The position numbers and the translations under genes are program-made. This document shows positions 36,737 to 47,161 of a stretch of 64,000 nt of DNA, piece after piece. The notes under the pieces were generated by a model, which did not search any database, was not told where the DNA came from, and worked only from the letters and a program-made list of their open reading frames with translations. Source of the stretch: Quillaja saponaria (Eukaryota > Streptophyta > Magnoliopsida > Fabales > Quillajaceae). Location of the stretch: assembly GCA_029379385.1 (NCBI GenBank), contig CM055607.1, positions 4,650,001 to 4,714,000 of the forward strand, written 5' to 3'. Numbering within the stretch: position 1 is the stretch's first letter; the number at the start of each line of letters is the position of its first letter.

Positions 36737-36749
36737 TATATATATATAA
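36737..36749 (+). promoter_or_regulatory. TATA-rich tract before the pectinesterase
   Basis: ATATATATATATA lies about 57-69 bp upstream of the pectinesterase start and can serve as its TATA box. Confidence 0.4.
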
Positions 36750-36805
36750 TAACCAAGGAAAGGAAGAAAAGGAAAAAGAAACAAGAATTGTAGTAACAAT
36801 TAAAA

Positions 36806-38623
36806 ATGGCAAAGAAAGTAGTTGCCTCCGTAATATCTCTGGTTCTTGTTATTGGTATAGTACTTGGTATCGTAGCTGTAGTCCACAACAAAAATAATGA
36901 TGATCAGCAAACATCGGCACATGAAAAGGTTGTCACCGCCATTTGTAAGATGACAGAAAACCAGAATCTTTGCCATGACACACTGAACAACGTGAATGCC
37001 AATGGCGACCCAAAAGAATACATCAGGTATGGCGTCAAAGCAACAGCCAATCAGTTCATCAGTACGATGAATATGTCTGATAGGCTGCCAGTGGAAAACA
37101 GATATACTGAAGAAATGAAGACGAGTGTCAAGGATTGTCAAAAATGGATGCAGTTCGCCCTTGACGATCTTGAAGAAACTCTTTCCACCATGGGTAATGA
37201 CAGTAACATTTACACTGTCAGTGACCGCGAAGATGACCTTATGAATTGGTTGGGTGGAGTCCTTGCTTTCAAAGAGACTTGCTTGGTCCAATTAGAGGAG
37301 AAACAGGAGAATGATCAATATAAGGTCTTGCAGGACTTGCAAGCGGGTGGTTTACAAAATGCAACTGACCTTACCCATATGGTTTTGGACATTGTTTCTG
37401 GGATCTCCAACATTATCGAGGATTTGAATATAAATGTACAACCTACCCAGCGGCGGCTTCTAGCCAGTGATGATGGGTATCCCACTTGGTTATCTGCTTC
37501 TGATAGGAAGCTTTTGGCTTTGCCTCACAATGGAGGAATTAAACCCAACGCAGTTGTAGCTCAGGACGGGAGTGGCCAGTATAATACCATTAATGACGCT
37601 CTTCGCTTTTACCCAAAGAACTACAAGGGCAGATATACCATATACGTTAAGGCAGGAACCTACAGAGAGCACGTTATTGTTGAAAAGCACATGCAAAATG
37701 TGTTCATGTATGGTGATGGCCCTACAAAGACCAGTGTTACTGGTGATGTGAGTGTCATTTTTAATAAGACTGACACTTGGAGGACCGCCACTTTCTGTAA
37801 GTTCTTAGTTAGCTATTAGTTATATATTATACAATTATCATCATTATCTTACTCGATTATACAGATTCATTAATTAATGTTTGTTAATGTATTCCTGTGC
37901 ATTTAATAATTTGCAGCTGTTGAAGGAAATGGGTTCATGGCAAAGGAAATGAAATTCGAGAACACAGCTGGTCCAGTTGGAGAACAAGCAGTGGCACTTA
38001 GAGTCCAATCAGAAATGTCAGCTTTCTATCACTGCCACATTCTTGGTAACCAGGACACCTTATACTACCAGGCACATAGACAATTCTACAGAAACTGTGT
38101 GATCTCAGGAACAATTGACTTCATCTTCGGCTTAGGCAGGGCTTTGATTCAGGACTCGGAGATCATTGTGAGGAAGCCCAGCGAGAACAAAACCACCAAC
38201 ATTGTGACAGCAGATGGCAGGACGTACCCCAAAAACACCACCGGGTTGGTCATCCAGAACTGCAAAATTGTCCCAGACGTGGAGTTAATCCCTGTAAGGT
38301 TCAAAATCAAATCATACTTGGGCAGGTCATGGAAGCCATATGCAAGGACAGTCATCATGGAATCCTATATCGACGACTTTATTCAGCCAGAGGGTTGGGC
38401 TCGGTGGAACGACACTCATAGTCAGTTGGACACTACCTTCCTTGCTGAGTACAACAATCACGGACCTGGTGCTGCCACCAATGGAAGGGTTAAGGAGAAA
38501 GGTGTCCATGTTATTAACAGAAAAAGAGCTGCTACGTTCACTGCTGATCGATTTGTCTCAGCTAATTATGGCTGGTTAAGACGTTTAGGAGTCCCACACT
38601 ATCTTGGATTCCATCAACAGTAA
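36806..38623 (+). CDS. Pectinesterase with PMEI pro-domain (type I)
   Basis: Pectinesterases remove methyl esters from wall homogalacturonan, altering stiffness and pectin cross-linking. Two exons, 36806-37796 and 37917-38623, give 565 residues, typical of type I enzymes. Residues 6-27 form a signal anchor. The PMEI-like pro-domain follows (about 35-205, with AICKMTENQNLCHDTL). RRLL near residue 217 is the usual processing site. The catalytic domain has AGTYREHV, GEQAVALRV, NQDTLYYQ, GTIDFIFG and YLGRSWKPYAR, so both catalytic Asp residues and the substrate-binding Arg are present. Odd points: LGRSWK replaces the usual LGRPWK, and the segment after DFIFG (LGRALIQDSE) departs from the common NAAVVFQNC type. 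It is probably active but belongs to a divergent clade. The two exons join cleanly. Confidence 0.94.
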
Positions 38624-39149
38624 AAGAAAACCCAATAGAGATATGATTTCTTTGTGCATGCAATTATTTCTGTGGAATGAATGTGTAATGATATCTTATC
38701 GTCATTGAAAACAAATGCAGTGGAGCTGTAATCATTTCCCTTCTCATTTTAAGTCCATCTTTCTTTTTTTCTTTTTCTTTTTTCATCATAAGTAGTCCTT
38801 CTATATTTAGCGTGCGTACCGTAATTCAACTAATTATCTTTCCGGTCCAGACAAAATATAAAATCTACATCAAAGCGAAAAAATTTATAAAAATTTTACT
38901 TCACACATCCTCTATGACCCAATATAAGAATTTTATGACCTTGATCAAATCAAACCAATCTGATAAGATTATTTTGGTTTCATAGATTGTCTAAATTAGA
39001 TAAGTTCAATTCCATCTATCTAGAATTTTAAAATCATTTAACCCTACTGATTTAATAATTTTATATTTATTTTATAAAAGTTAATATACTCTTAAAACCC
39101 AAACATCCCTTAACTCACTCTCAATTGAATCCAATACATATCTACAACT
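38624..39149. other. Pectinesterase 3' flank
   Basis: Probable 3' UTR, then AT-rich DNA. Nothing else is seen. Confidence 0.5.
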
Positions 39150-39609
39150 TAGTATTAAGAGTTGGTTTTGTTAAGAGTGTCCCCAAGATTTGATTGGGTT
39201 AAACTGAAAACTGGCAGTGCGTCCAAGGGTTGTGCTTTGGCAGGGGCCTGGTGTGATCAAGACTCAGCTGGTCCATGGCTGGGGGCCTTCCGCATAACCT
39301 GGAAACAGCTAGCTCGGTTATGTACTACAGGTCTTAGCAATGGCTTGGGACCCTGGATTATCAAAGGGTTGAGGTGCAGGTTGATTCTCGTTTGGTTCTG
39401 TCTTTAGTTGAGAAATGGATACCGATTACTGATCCTCATAGTTCTCTTGTTTGTTTTAGGGAATGGATTCTGAAGTTTGGTCAGACATATCATCAGCAGA
39501 TTGACTTGCTCAACTTTGGTCTTAGAGTTACCTAGTTTATGGAACCGAATAATGTTATTATCTTACCTCGTAATCTGGGTTTCTTTGAGGAGCATGGTCC
39601 ACAGTTGTG

Positions 39610-39612
<3 letters not shown>
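39150..39612 (+). mobile_element. Decayed LINE-type RNase H fragment
   Basis: Read in more than one frame, this region resembles the RNase H domain at the end of plant non-LTR retroelement polyproteins: WVKLKTGSASKGCALAGA, then a DQDSAGPWLGAFRIT-like segment, and a later DSRLVLSLVEKWIPITDP segment. The usual N-terminal Asp of LNTDG is lost and the frames are broken. No reverse transcriptase domain adjoins it. It ends in an (AT)n tract. Confidence 0.65.

Positions 39613-39661
<49 letters not shown>
39613..39661. repeat. (AT)n microsatellite
   Basis: An uninterrupted AT run of 49 bases directly follows the LINE fragment, a frequent position for microsatellites at retroelement 3' ends. Confidence 0.95.
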
Positions 39662-39663
<2 letters not shown>

Positions 39664-41960
39664 CCAGTGTAAATGCAAGTTCTAACATGAGCTACTGAAT
39701 TTTTTCATTCAATTCTCTAGGTCAAAAATCATGACATTCATGCTCCAAGGATATTAAGCTACAAATTTAAATCAAGCACAAATCATTCAACAAGAATCAT
39801 GAAGGCAATTTACTCTCCAAGATTAATGAAAGGTGGATCAATGTCAACATAATTTTCTCTCATCAATTGAAGTGATTCTCTCTTATAATTATGAGCATAA
39901 TTGACTCAATTGTATTTAATTTCATTTAAATTATTTCTATTTATTTTTTATTTCTGCACTAAAAGTAAATGTAGAATATGTTGTCATTGGGTCTTATGTC
40001 CGTTCGGCTCTAGGTTGTCACATGGATCAACCCAACACAATTTAGAAATTAGGCTTATACACAATAGTTTTTTTTGTTGGTAGAACTAATATTCTAATGT
40101 TGTCTATATGGATTTACACCATTATCTCATTACACATAAAAATAAATTTAGAAATGCTCAAAAATTATTGCAGCATGTTAACTAATTTATTGCCCAAGCA
40201 TGGAGAAAGGGTCTAAATACCCCATATCAAAGGTTTGAGACAATATAATTACATTACTCACGTGAAAAGTTTAGATAGTTAAGTTATATGAAAAGTGAGA
40301 AAGTAATAAACATCTGGAATAATATAATTTTTTATTCAAGACATAGAATTAATTATGAAAATCTAAACAGAAAGTTTGACAAAGTGGTTGGAAATTTCTG
40401 GCAAAACTTTACCAGTAGAATTTTGCAAGATAAAAATAACACTTTAGTAAAGCAAGAAAGATATATATCCAGCCTAGAACACTCAAAAAGTCAAAATATA
40501 TCAAATGCAATAGAAACTTAGCTATTAAGTATACAATAATTATGCAACTTAAATAGTACTTTGTTGGGACTTGGGAGACTCCACTTTCTTTAACTTTTTG
40601 GCAAACTAATTAAGAAAGAAAAATGCAGCTATATTCCATGACCAATGGGTATGATGACAAGCTCAGTTGTCTTTTAATTAAAGTAATTACTCCTCCTAAA
40701 ATTTTGATCATAGAAAATTAGTAGTCCTTCAATGATTGTTCATGTTTGATACCAGAGATATATAAGACTACAAGAAAGAGGTGCATGTGATAAGACAAAG
40801 TAAAAGCTTATAACAGTTTGTTGCAGTAAAGAAAAATTGATATTATGATATAATAGAGTTAGTACATAAGACAACGATGATCCCAAGCAAAACAAAGCAA
40901 AAACAAAAACAAAACTTCCATGACCAGAAATAAAAAAATAAAAAGAATTAGCCATTGCTTTCATGGTCCTCATTCATCAATCAGTCTTATCTTATTATAT
41001 ATATAAAAGGCCAAACAAAATAGCAAGTTGCTTGAGTTTAGCGAAAATCAGAAAGAACTACAGTGGAGTTTGGAAATTAGAAGAGTGCCGCTGCAAACAA
41101 ATTAGGATAGCGATTAATAATATATCTAAAGAAGATAAAAAAAAAAAAAAAAACAATTATCAAAGTAAACTCATTTAGTCTTAATTGGAGATACATATCT
41201 CATTTCTCATAAATACACAAGTAATTTATCAATAATGACAACCCAAGCTACATATAAGTTATTTTTTTAATAATATTTGTGAAGATAAAATAAATATAAA
41301 TTTTTGTTAAATAATAATTTATTTATATATTAAATAACACTATCAAAATTATTATTATAAATATTACAATTTTTTTGCACATAAAATATTAATAAATATT
41401 CTTAGAACACTCAGTAAAAAAAAAATTACTTAGTATAATTACCAACCCCGCCCAAATGATTAAGAAGTAGTCAATAGTTGAATAAGGGACTAATGGTTTA
41501 TCTAAGTGTATAACTCGTTTCAATTCCTATTGGCTTAAATTTCCGAAAGCAAAGGAATCAAATCCCGAAGGCATCACCAAGGCGACCCCCACATCATCAT
41601 CTCATCACCGCGAAACTAATGGTTTATCGTAGTGTATAACTTGTTTCAACAAACTTGACTATGACAGTCACGCTTCCTCTTCCTCTGTTCACTGCTGACT
41701 CCCATAGACCCTGTCAACTCTCCACCATAACCTGCTCCTCAACTTTCCCTACCTCCTAATCGTTCCCTTTCTATATTTTAGGAATTTCAGTTTTTTATAT
41801 TCATCCAATCCCGCTGTTATTGGCGCGTTAACAATACCAGATACTACTAGTATCTTATTTTCATGGAGTTTCCATCATCTACATCAACTATATTTCTTGG
41901 TGCTTCTCCCTGCAAAAATTTGAGGGCTTTTGCTAGAAATATTCAGAGCAAGGCATAAAA
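39662..41960. other. Intergenic DNA and U-box gene promoter
   Basis: AT-rich DNA with a poly-A run near 41138-41153. The last 450 bp, richer in C, should hold the promoter and 5' leader of the U-box gene. No gene is seen. Confidence 0.5.
41488..41652 (+). repeat. Direct repeat pair of about 37 bp upstream of the U-box gene
   Basis: ACTAATGGTTTATC..AGTGTATAACTCGTTTCAA near 41489 recurs near 41615, with TTGTTTCAA at the end. The copies are 126 bp apart and nearly identical. Confidence 0.7.
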
Positions 41961-43652
41961 ATGGAGTTTCAGGAGAGCTTGAAGTTCATGTTTCACAAGC
42001 CCATGCATAAGAAATGGGTCTTTGACAAAGAGACAGAACCAGAGAGTTTTGCAGAGGTTTTCACTTCCAGTCCCAGGCGCAAATGGGGTATCTTTCACAG
42101 GTCATCATCGACCATTGCTTCTAAATCTCAAAGTAAATTACCTCCGAAAGAGTTCATCTGTCCCATATCTGGGTCTCTCATGGCTGACCCTGTAATTGTC
42201 TCCTCAGGCCACACCTTTGAAAGAGCCTCTGTTCAAGCCTGCAAAAATTTAAGCTTTACACCAATCTTAAGCGATGGCTCCACACCTGATTTCTCTTCGG
42301 TAATACCCAATTTAGCCCTCAAATCCGCCATTAACAACTGGTGTAAATCCTTTGCCAGAGACCCTCCTAAGCCTCCCGATTCCAGCTCAGCTGACAAGCT
42401 CGTCCGTACACTTATGGCGAGTCAGAATCCAAAACCAGATGCCCAAAACAAAGCAGAGACCCAGAAAGTTGTGATTACAGAGAAAGATTTAATTCAAATG
42501 GTTAAAGAAAACCCTCCAGTGAATTTCAATCACGCGGCAACCGAAGTGACTCGGCGCCCGACTCACTTCTACTCGGACTCACAGGAATCGGTGGGTACCA
42601 CATCATCCACCCCACCACTGCAACTATCAACTCGGCCTAGTTGTTACTCTTCTCCATCCTCGTCAGAAATCGAAATCCAAAGCCATAGCTCGCCGGAAGA
42701 AGAAGAAATCATGAAAAAGCTCAAGAGCCCACAGGTGGTCGACATTGAAGAGGCTGTGATTTCACTGAGAAATATCACAAGGACCAGGGAAGACACTAGG
42801 ATCCACCTCTGTAGTCCTCGATTACTCTCAGCCATACGATCTTTGATCGTCTCCAAGTACACCACCGTTCAGGTGAACTCTGTTGCAGCTATGGTGAACC
42901 TATCTTTGGAGAAGATGAACAAAGTTAAGATCGTAAGATCAGGAATTGTTCCTCCATTGATTGATGTATTGAAGGGAGGATTCCCTGAGGCGCAGGAACA
43001 TGCTTCCGGTGCACTCTTCAGCTTAGCCCTTGATGATGACAACAAGACCGCCATTGGGGTTTTGGGTGCTTTGCCACCGCTGCTTCACTTACTCCGATCG
43101 GAGAGTGAGCGAACTCGGCAGGACTCGGCGCTCGCTTTGTACCACCTCTCACTCGTTCAGAGCAACCGGACCAAGTTAGTGAAACTCGGGTCGGTTACAG
43201 TTCTGTTAGGCATGGTGAAGTTGGATCATATGACGGGTCGGGTTCTGCTTATATTATGTAACCTGGGTTCGTCTGTGGATGGACGGGCGGCAATGTTGGA
43301 TGCGGGTGCTGTGGAATGTTTGATCGGGTTGTTGAGTGGGAACGAGTTAGAATCCGGGTCGACTCGGGAGAGTTGTGTGGCTGTGTTGTATGCACTGAGT
43401 CATGGAGGCTTGAGATTCAAGGCACTGGCAAAGGCAGCAGGTGTGGTTGACGTTTTAAGAAAAGTGGAGAACTGGGGGAGTGAGAGAGGGAGAGAGAAAG
43501 TGAGGAGGATATTGGAAATGATGAGGGGCAGAGAAGAGGAGGAGGAGGATGCGGATTGGGAGGAACTTCTTGACTGGGGGTTGGGGAGTAGGACTCGTAG
43601 TCGACTCGGTGGGGTCATGAGCGAGTCCAGTGTTAACTCGTCCGAGTTTTGA
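41961..43652 (+). CDS. U-box/ARM E3 ubiquitin ligase, PUB40-type
   Basis: Intronless gene for a 563-residue protein of the plant U-box/ARM class (closest in layout to Arabidopsis PUB38-41). These are E3 ligases: the U-box binds the E2 and the armadillo repeats bind substrates. The U-box lies at about 61-135, with PPKEFICPISGSLMADPVIV and SSGHTFERASVQAC. A Ser/Pro-rich linker follows (about 140-240), and armadillo repeats run from about 245 to 520, with AQEHASGALFSLALDD and RTRQDSALALYHLSL as typical repeat cores. The C-terminus is acidic, then ends in SSVNSSEF. The first ATG after AAAA at 41957-41960 is the start. No frame breaks. Confidence 0.95.
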   Translation: MEFQESLKFMFHKPMHKKWVFDKETEPESFAEVFTSSPRRKWGIFHRSSSTIASKSQSKLPPKEFICPISGSLMADPVIVSSGHTFERASVQACKNLSFTPILSDGSTPDFSSVIPNLALKSAINNWCKSFARDPPKPPDSSSADKLVRTLMASQNPKPDAQNKAETQKVVITEKDLIQMVKENPPVNFNHAATEVTRRPTHFYSDSQESVGTTSSTPPLQLSTRPSCYSSPSSSEIEIQSHSSPEEEEIMKKLKSPQVVDIEEAVISLRNITRTREDTRIHLCSPRLLSAIRSLIVSKYTTVQVNSVAAMVNLSLEKMNKVKIVRSGIVPPLIDVLKGGFPEAQEHASGALFSLALDDDNKTAIGVLGALPPLLHLLRSESERTRQDSALALYHLSLVQSNRTKLVKLGSVTVLLGMVKLDHMTGRVLLILCNLGSSVDGRAAMLDAGAVECLIGLLSGNELESGSTRESCVAVLYALSHGGLRFKALAKAAGVVDVLRKVENWGSERGREKVRRILEMMRGREEEEEDADWEELLDWGLGSRTRSRLGGVMSESSVNSSEF

Positions 43653-44754
43653 GTACAGTTCTTTTTTAATTTATCTATTCATTTTATTTTGGTTTGTATT
43701 GAATACAAATGGATTTAAAACTGAAATGAGATATGAGATGAAAGATTGTCGAGCAAGAAAGTGACAACATGTATGGATGTAGACGGTGATGGTGTAAAAA
43801 GTCTAAATTTTTGGAACAGAAAAAGTGTTGGTGTGGTGTTGGTAGCACTTTATTCTTCAATCCACAACTGATTGTTATGTTTTATTCTTTCAAAAGTTAG
43901 CTTAATGGTGAATTTATATGTTAGAATCTAAAAAAAGCAAGTGCTTTGGATGATGATTGTTAAGAATGGACAAAATCAAAAGCCAATGTCTTTGAATACA
44001 AGGCTCCTTCCTTCAATATTTTAAAGCTTCAATTTGATTCAGTTTTCAATAACGACAAGGCCTACTCACCTATTGTGTTTCCACAATTGCAGTCTTCCAT
44101 AAGAAGTCTGTCGTTAATTCCATTAAACTAGTGATTTAATTCAACACTTCCCAGTTTAATTGGAAACACCAAGACAGCACATAACCCAAACAAACAACAG
44201 AAAATTTCAGAGAAGCAATTTCAAGATCATGATGTTTTCTTCAAAGAGTCTCCTTGTAAATATTACTAGCTAGTCCACCTCAATGCAAGAGTTCTTAGGT
44301 CAAAAGCTAACTAATTAGAACTCCGTCATTTGATAAACAATGCCAATGACCAATTCCAAGAGATTCCTCATCTTCTTTGTCATCTTTGATCATCCAGTTT
44401 TAATGGCCACTTAGAACTTGGGAGATGACAGCTTTTGATGTATAATCTTTGGCATGAAATATACTACACACCTCCTTGTCCTTCATAAAAAAATGCCCTT
44501 ACAAATTGCAAGATCTTTTTATAAACTTTTGCTAATTGATAAAGCGAAAACAGAGGAAAAGAAGGGAATAATAAAGGATGCAGGATTGTAAACTTGTAGT
44601 GCAAAATTGAACATATATAAAACATGTCTAAATGTAACTAACAGGTCCAGAAGCGAGTGCATACATTGAAAAAATGAGCCAAAAAAAGGCGCATGCATTG
44701 AAATTAGTAGTTCAATCTAATTATCCGAGCATTTTATACTTTACTATTCACCAA
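43653..44754. other. U-box gene 3' flank and left part of the SAG101 duplication
   Basis: The first part is probably the U-box 3' UTR. From about 44400 the sequence resembles 46800-47160 (shared GGGAGATGACAGCTTTTG, TGTCCTTCATAAAAAA and GTCTAAATGTAACT), so it is the 3' flank of the duplicated SAG101 unit. Confidence 0.55.
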
Positions 44755-46190
44755 ACTGAAAGTATATCATACTTGAGTTGAACTGTGAATCCCCAGTAGC
44801 ATACTTCTTGTACTTGCGTTTGTTCAGAGTCTGAAAGTGTTGAGTTGTAGGAATATCCTTAGATTGCCTTGTATTCTTTCCATCACTGCCTAATGCTACT
44901 GTACTCCAAGAAATTCTCAGGTGAAACTTCATAATTCTTGAGTGGTTCCATGAAATAATCCTCAAAGTCGTTCAATTTCTTCGTCTTAACTGCATTAGCT
45001 TGATCACTTTTCAACAATTTGCATGAAATGTGAGCCTCTTCATCGTGTGCCTAAAACCAAGAATCCTCTGTCAAGTTAGATGCCACGTTCTGTTTCTTAC
45101 ACCACTTGACTGTTTTTTATCTGTTTTCTCTGCATCCATAATTGTCTGTGATGTTCAGTTCTTCCTTGGATTTGGTAGACGGTACCCTTACCTTTGTAGT
45201 ATTCAGCTCCTTAACCATGTCTTTCCAGTAATTAGTGATAATTTTCTTAAACAGGATGACATCTTGATCACTCAAAAATCACTCGGTCTTGTAGCTGTCC
45301 GCTGTCATAGTATCCTATTTCCTGAGCTTTACACTCCTTGTGCCATTCAAGGTAGGCCATGTAAAATTTCATGTCATTCAATTTCGCGGAGGGATCAAAA
45401 ACCTCCCTCTTCTGGATTATGAATTTCCCTTCCTCCTTCCCCATCTTCTTTACGAGATCTTTCTGCTGCAGTTGTTGCTGCCATGAGTTTCAGAAATGAA
45501 GTAAGAAATGCTATTACACCCCACCAGTGAAGAAAGTGTCATGTATGTTTCATTTATATCATGACATATTGTCACATGTACATTATAATATGAACAAATG
45601 GGGATCAAACTCAAATAAATTTTGCTAGCTGCAACTGGAGTTATCGATAGCTAGGAGATGTAAAATAATGCTGGCTTTAAATGATTCTGTCACATCTTGG
45701 TGCCAACCCGTAGCAAATTACCTTTCTGCTGAGATTTTCCATAATATTTTTCAATAGTAAACAGTCTCCGATTCCTGATTTTCTTTATCAATCGAGCCTG
45801 TTGCCACCAAAAATTCCAAAATAGATTCAGGGTTCTCAAAACAAGCACAACCCATTTCAGAACATGAGAAATGTTCCGAAAGTCTTGTATATACAGGTTA
45901 CTAGGTTAGGGGAGCCAGTACAGGAGCTGGAGAACTCTGCTGTGAAATGAAGAGCCTAGGAAATGGGTCTAGATGAGAAACTCCGTGCAAAAAGCAAGAA
46001 TTCCATGGTTGAGTACTGTAAAATGGCTTGTTGCAGGCTTTTGTCACCAATAAGGGGTGAACCGAAAGTAATGCAGAGTGAACGATTGTTTTTTGATAAA
46101 TTGATGCTATCTAATAGCCATAAAGTGAAGAGAGAAGCAATTGATCACCAGAAGAAGACCTCCAATGATGTAACATGGCCAAAGTAGCTG
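44755..46190 (-). pseudogene. SAG101-like pseudogene, copy A (5' truncated)
   Basis: SAG101 is a lipase-like partner of EDS1 in plant immune signalling. Copy A keeps parts of the lipase domain (SLCITFGSPLIGDKSLQQ) and the C-terminal EP domain (KLNDMKFYMAYLEWHKE, AQEIGYYDS, KKLNDFEDYFMEPLKNY). It lacks the N-terminal exon and is broken in several places. The segment around the lipase nucleophile is out of frame. Two clean nonsense changes lie in the EP domain: IRQ-stop-WKEY, where copy B has TGG, and KAI-stop-GYS, where copy B has AAA. Homology to copy B stops at about 46190, where unrelated DNA begins. Confidence 0.88.
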
Positions 46191-46440
46191 TTAGAGGAAG
46201 GGAGGGATAATAAATCCGAGGAGCTGATTTGGTCGTTTAGGTTCATAGGTGTGGTTGAGCTTCTGGAAGATCATGGTGGTGCTTGGAACAACTCGAGGTA
46301 GGTATATCTGGCCGGAAAGATCATCAGGGTTCATAAGTAGAGGTGCGTGGAGGTCAGAAAGCACCAGATTTGTCCGTGCTTGTGTGTCGAGGTAGTCTCC
46401 TCGTAGCTCGTAAAAGTCCACATGCAAGACGAGAAAGGGG
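46191..46440 (-). pseudogene. Unidentified coding-like fragment joined to SAG101 copy A
   Basis: An open minus-strand stretch of 78 residues, including DFYELRGDYLDTQARTNLVL and LLMNPDDLSGQIYLPRVVPS, has coding-like composition but no start context or splice signals. It directly abuts the truncated SAG101 copy A. I do not recognise the family. It may be a captured exon fragment. Confidence 0.35.
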
Positions 46441-47161
46441 AAGATTGGCTAGTGCCTCCGGTCCTTCTCTGAAGATTAAGTTAATCTTTTTTAGAAAGAT
46501 AGACCATAATGTGAAAATGTAAAATGGAGAAAGGATAATCTTTATCTTTGTGGGTTATTCCATTTATATGATATATAACTAATAAGGTCATGTCATGGGT
46601 AAGTAAGAGATTCTCTTTTAATTAGAACGAGATTGCCACATTTCGTGTGTAGGTTGATGAGATCTAATTCCATACTACTATTTTTTTTGTCAAGAAATAG
46701 AACACTTGGCTTCTTTTTTTTTTTTTGCTTCTTTGGAGACATTTAAAAAAAAGTTATTCTTTCGTTTAAAACTTCTTAGCATCAGAACGTGAAGAAGCCA
46801 CTTAGAAATGGGGAGAAGGGAGATGACAGCTTTTGGTGACATTACATTGTACTAAATACCTCGGTGTCCTTCATAAAAAATGCATTCCCAAAATTTCCAA
46901 ATATTTTTTTAAAACTTTCTAGTTAGTGATCATGTAGACAGAAGAAAAAGAGAATGACAAAGGATGCAGGGTTGAATACTTGTAGCGCAAAACACAACCA
47001 TATATATAACATGTCTAAATGTAACTCACAGGTCCGGAAGCAAGTGCATACATTAAAAAATGAGGAAAAAAGCAGCATAAAAAGGTGCTTGTATTGAAAT
47101 TAATAGTTCAATCCCAGCATGATATACTTTACAATTCACCAAAGGGAAAGTATATCGTACT
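46441..47161. other. Spacer between SAG101 copies
   Basis: The right half (about 46800-47160) is the 3' flank of copy B and resembles the flank of copy A at 44400-44754. The left half is AT-rich with no feature. Confidence 0.55.

Noticed and set aside
42644..42865. Minus-strand ORFs within the U-box gene
   Set aside because: Shadows of the intact 563-codon plus-strand gene.
45963..46187. Plus-strand ORF over SAG101 copy A, with a counterpart over copy B (48347-48658)
   Set aside because: Both are antisense shadows of the conserved lipase segment; the similarity reflects the duplication on the minus strand.
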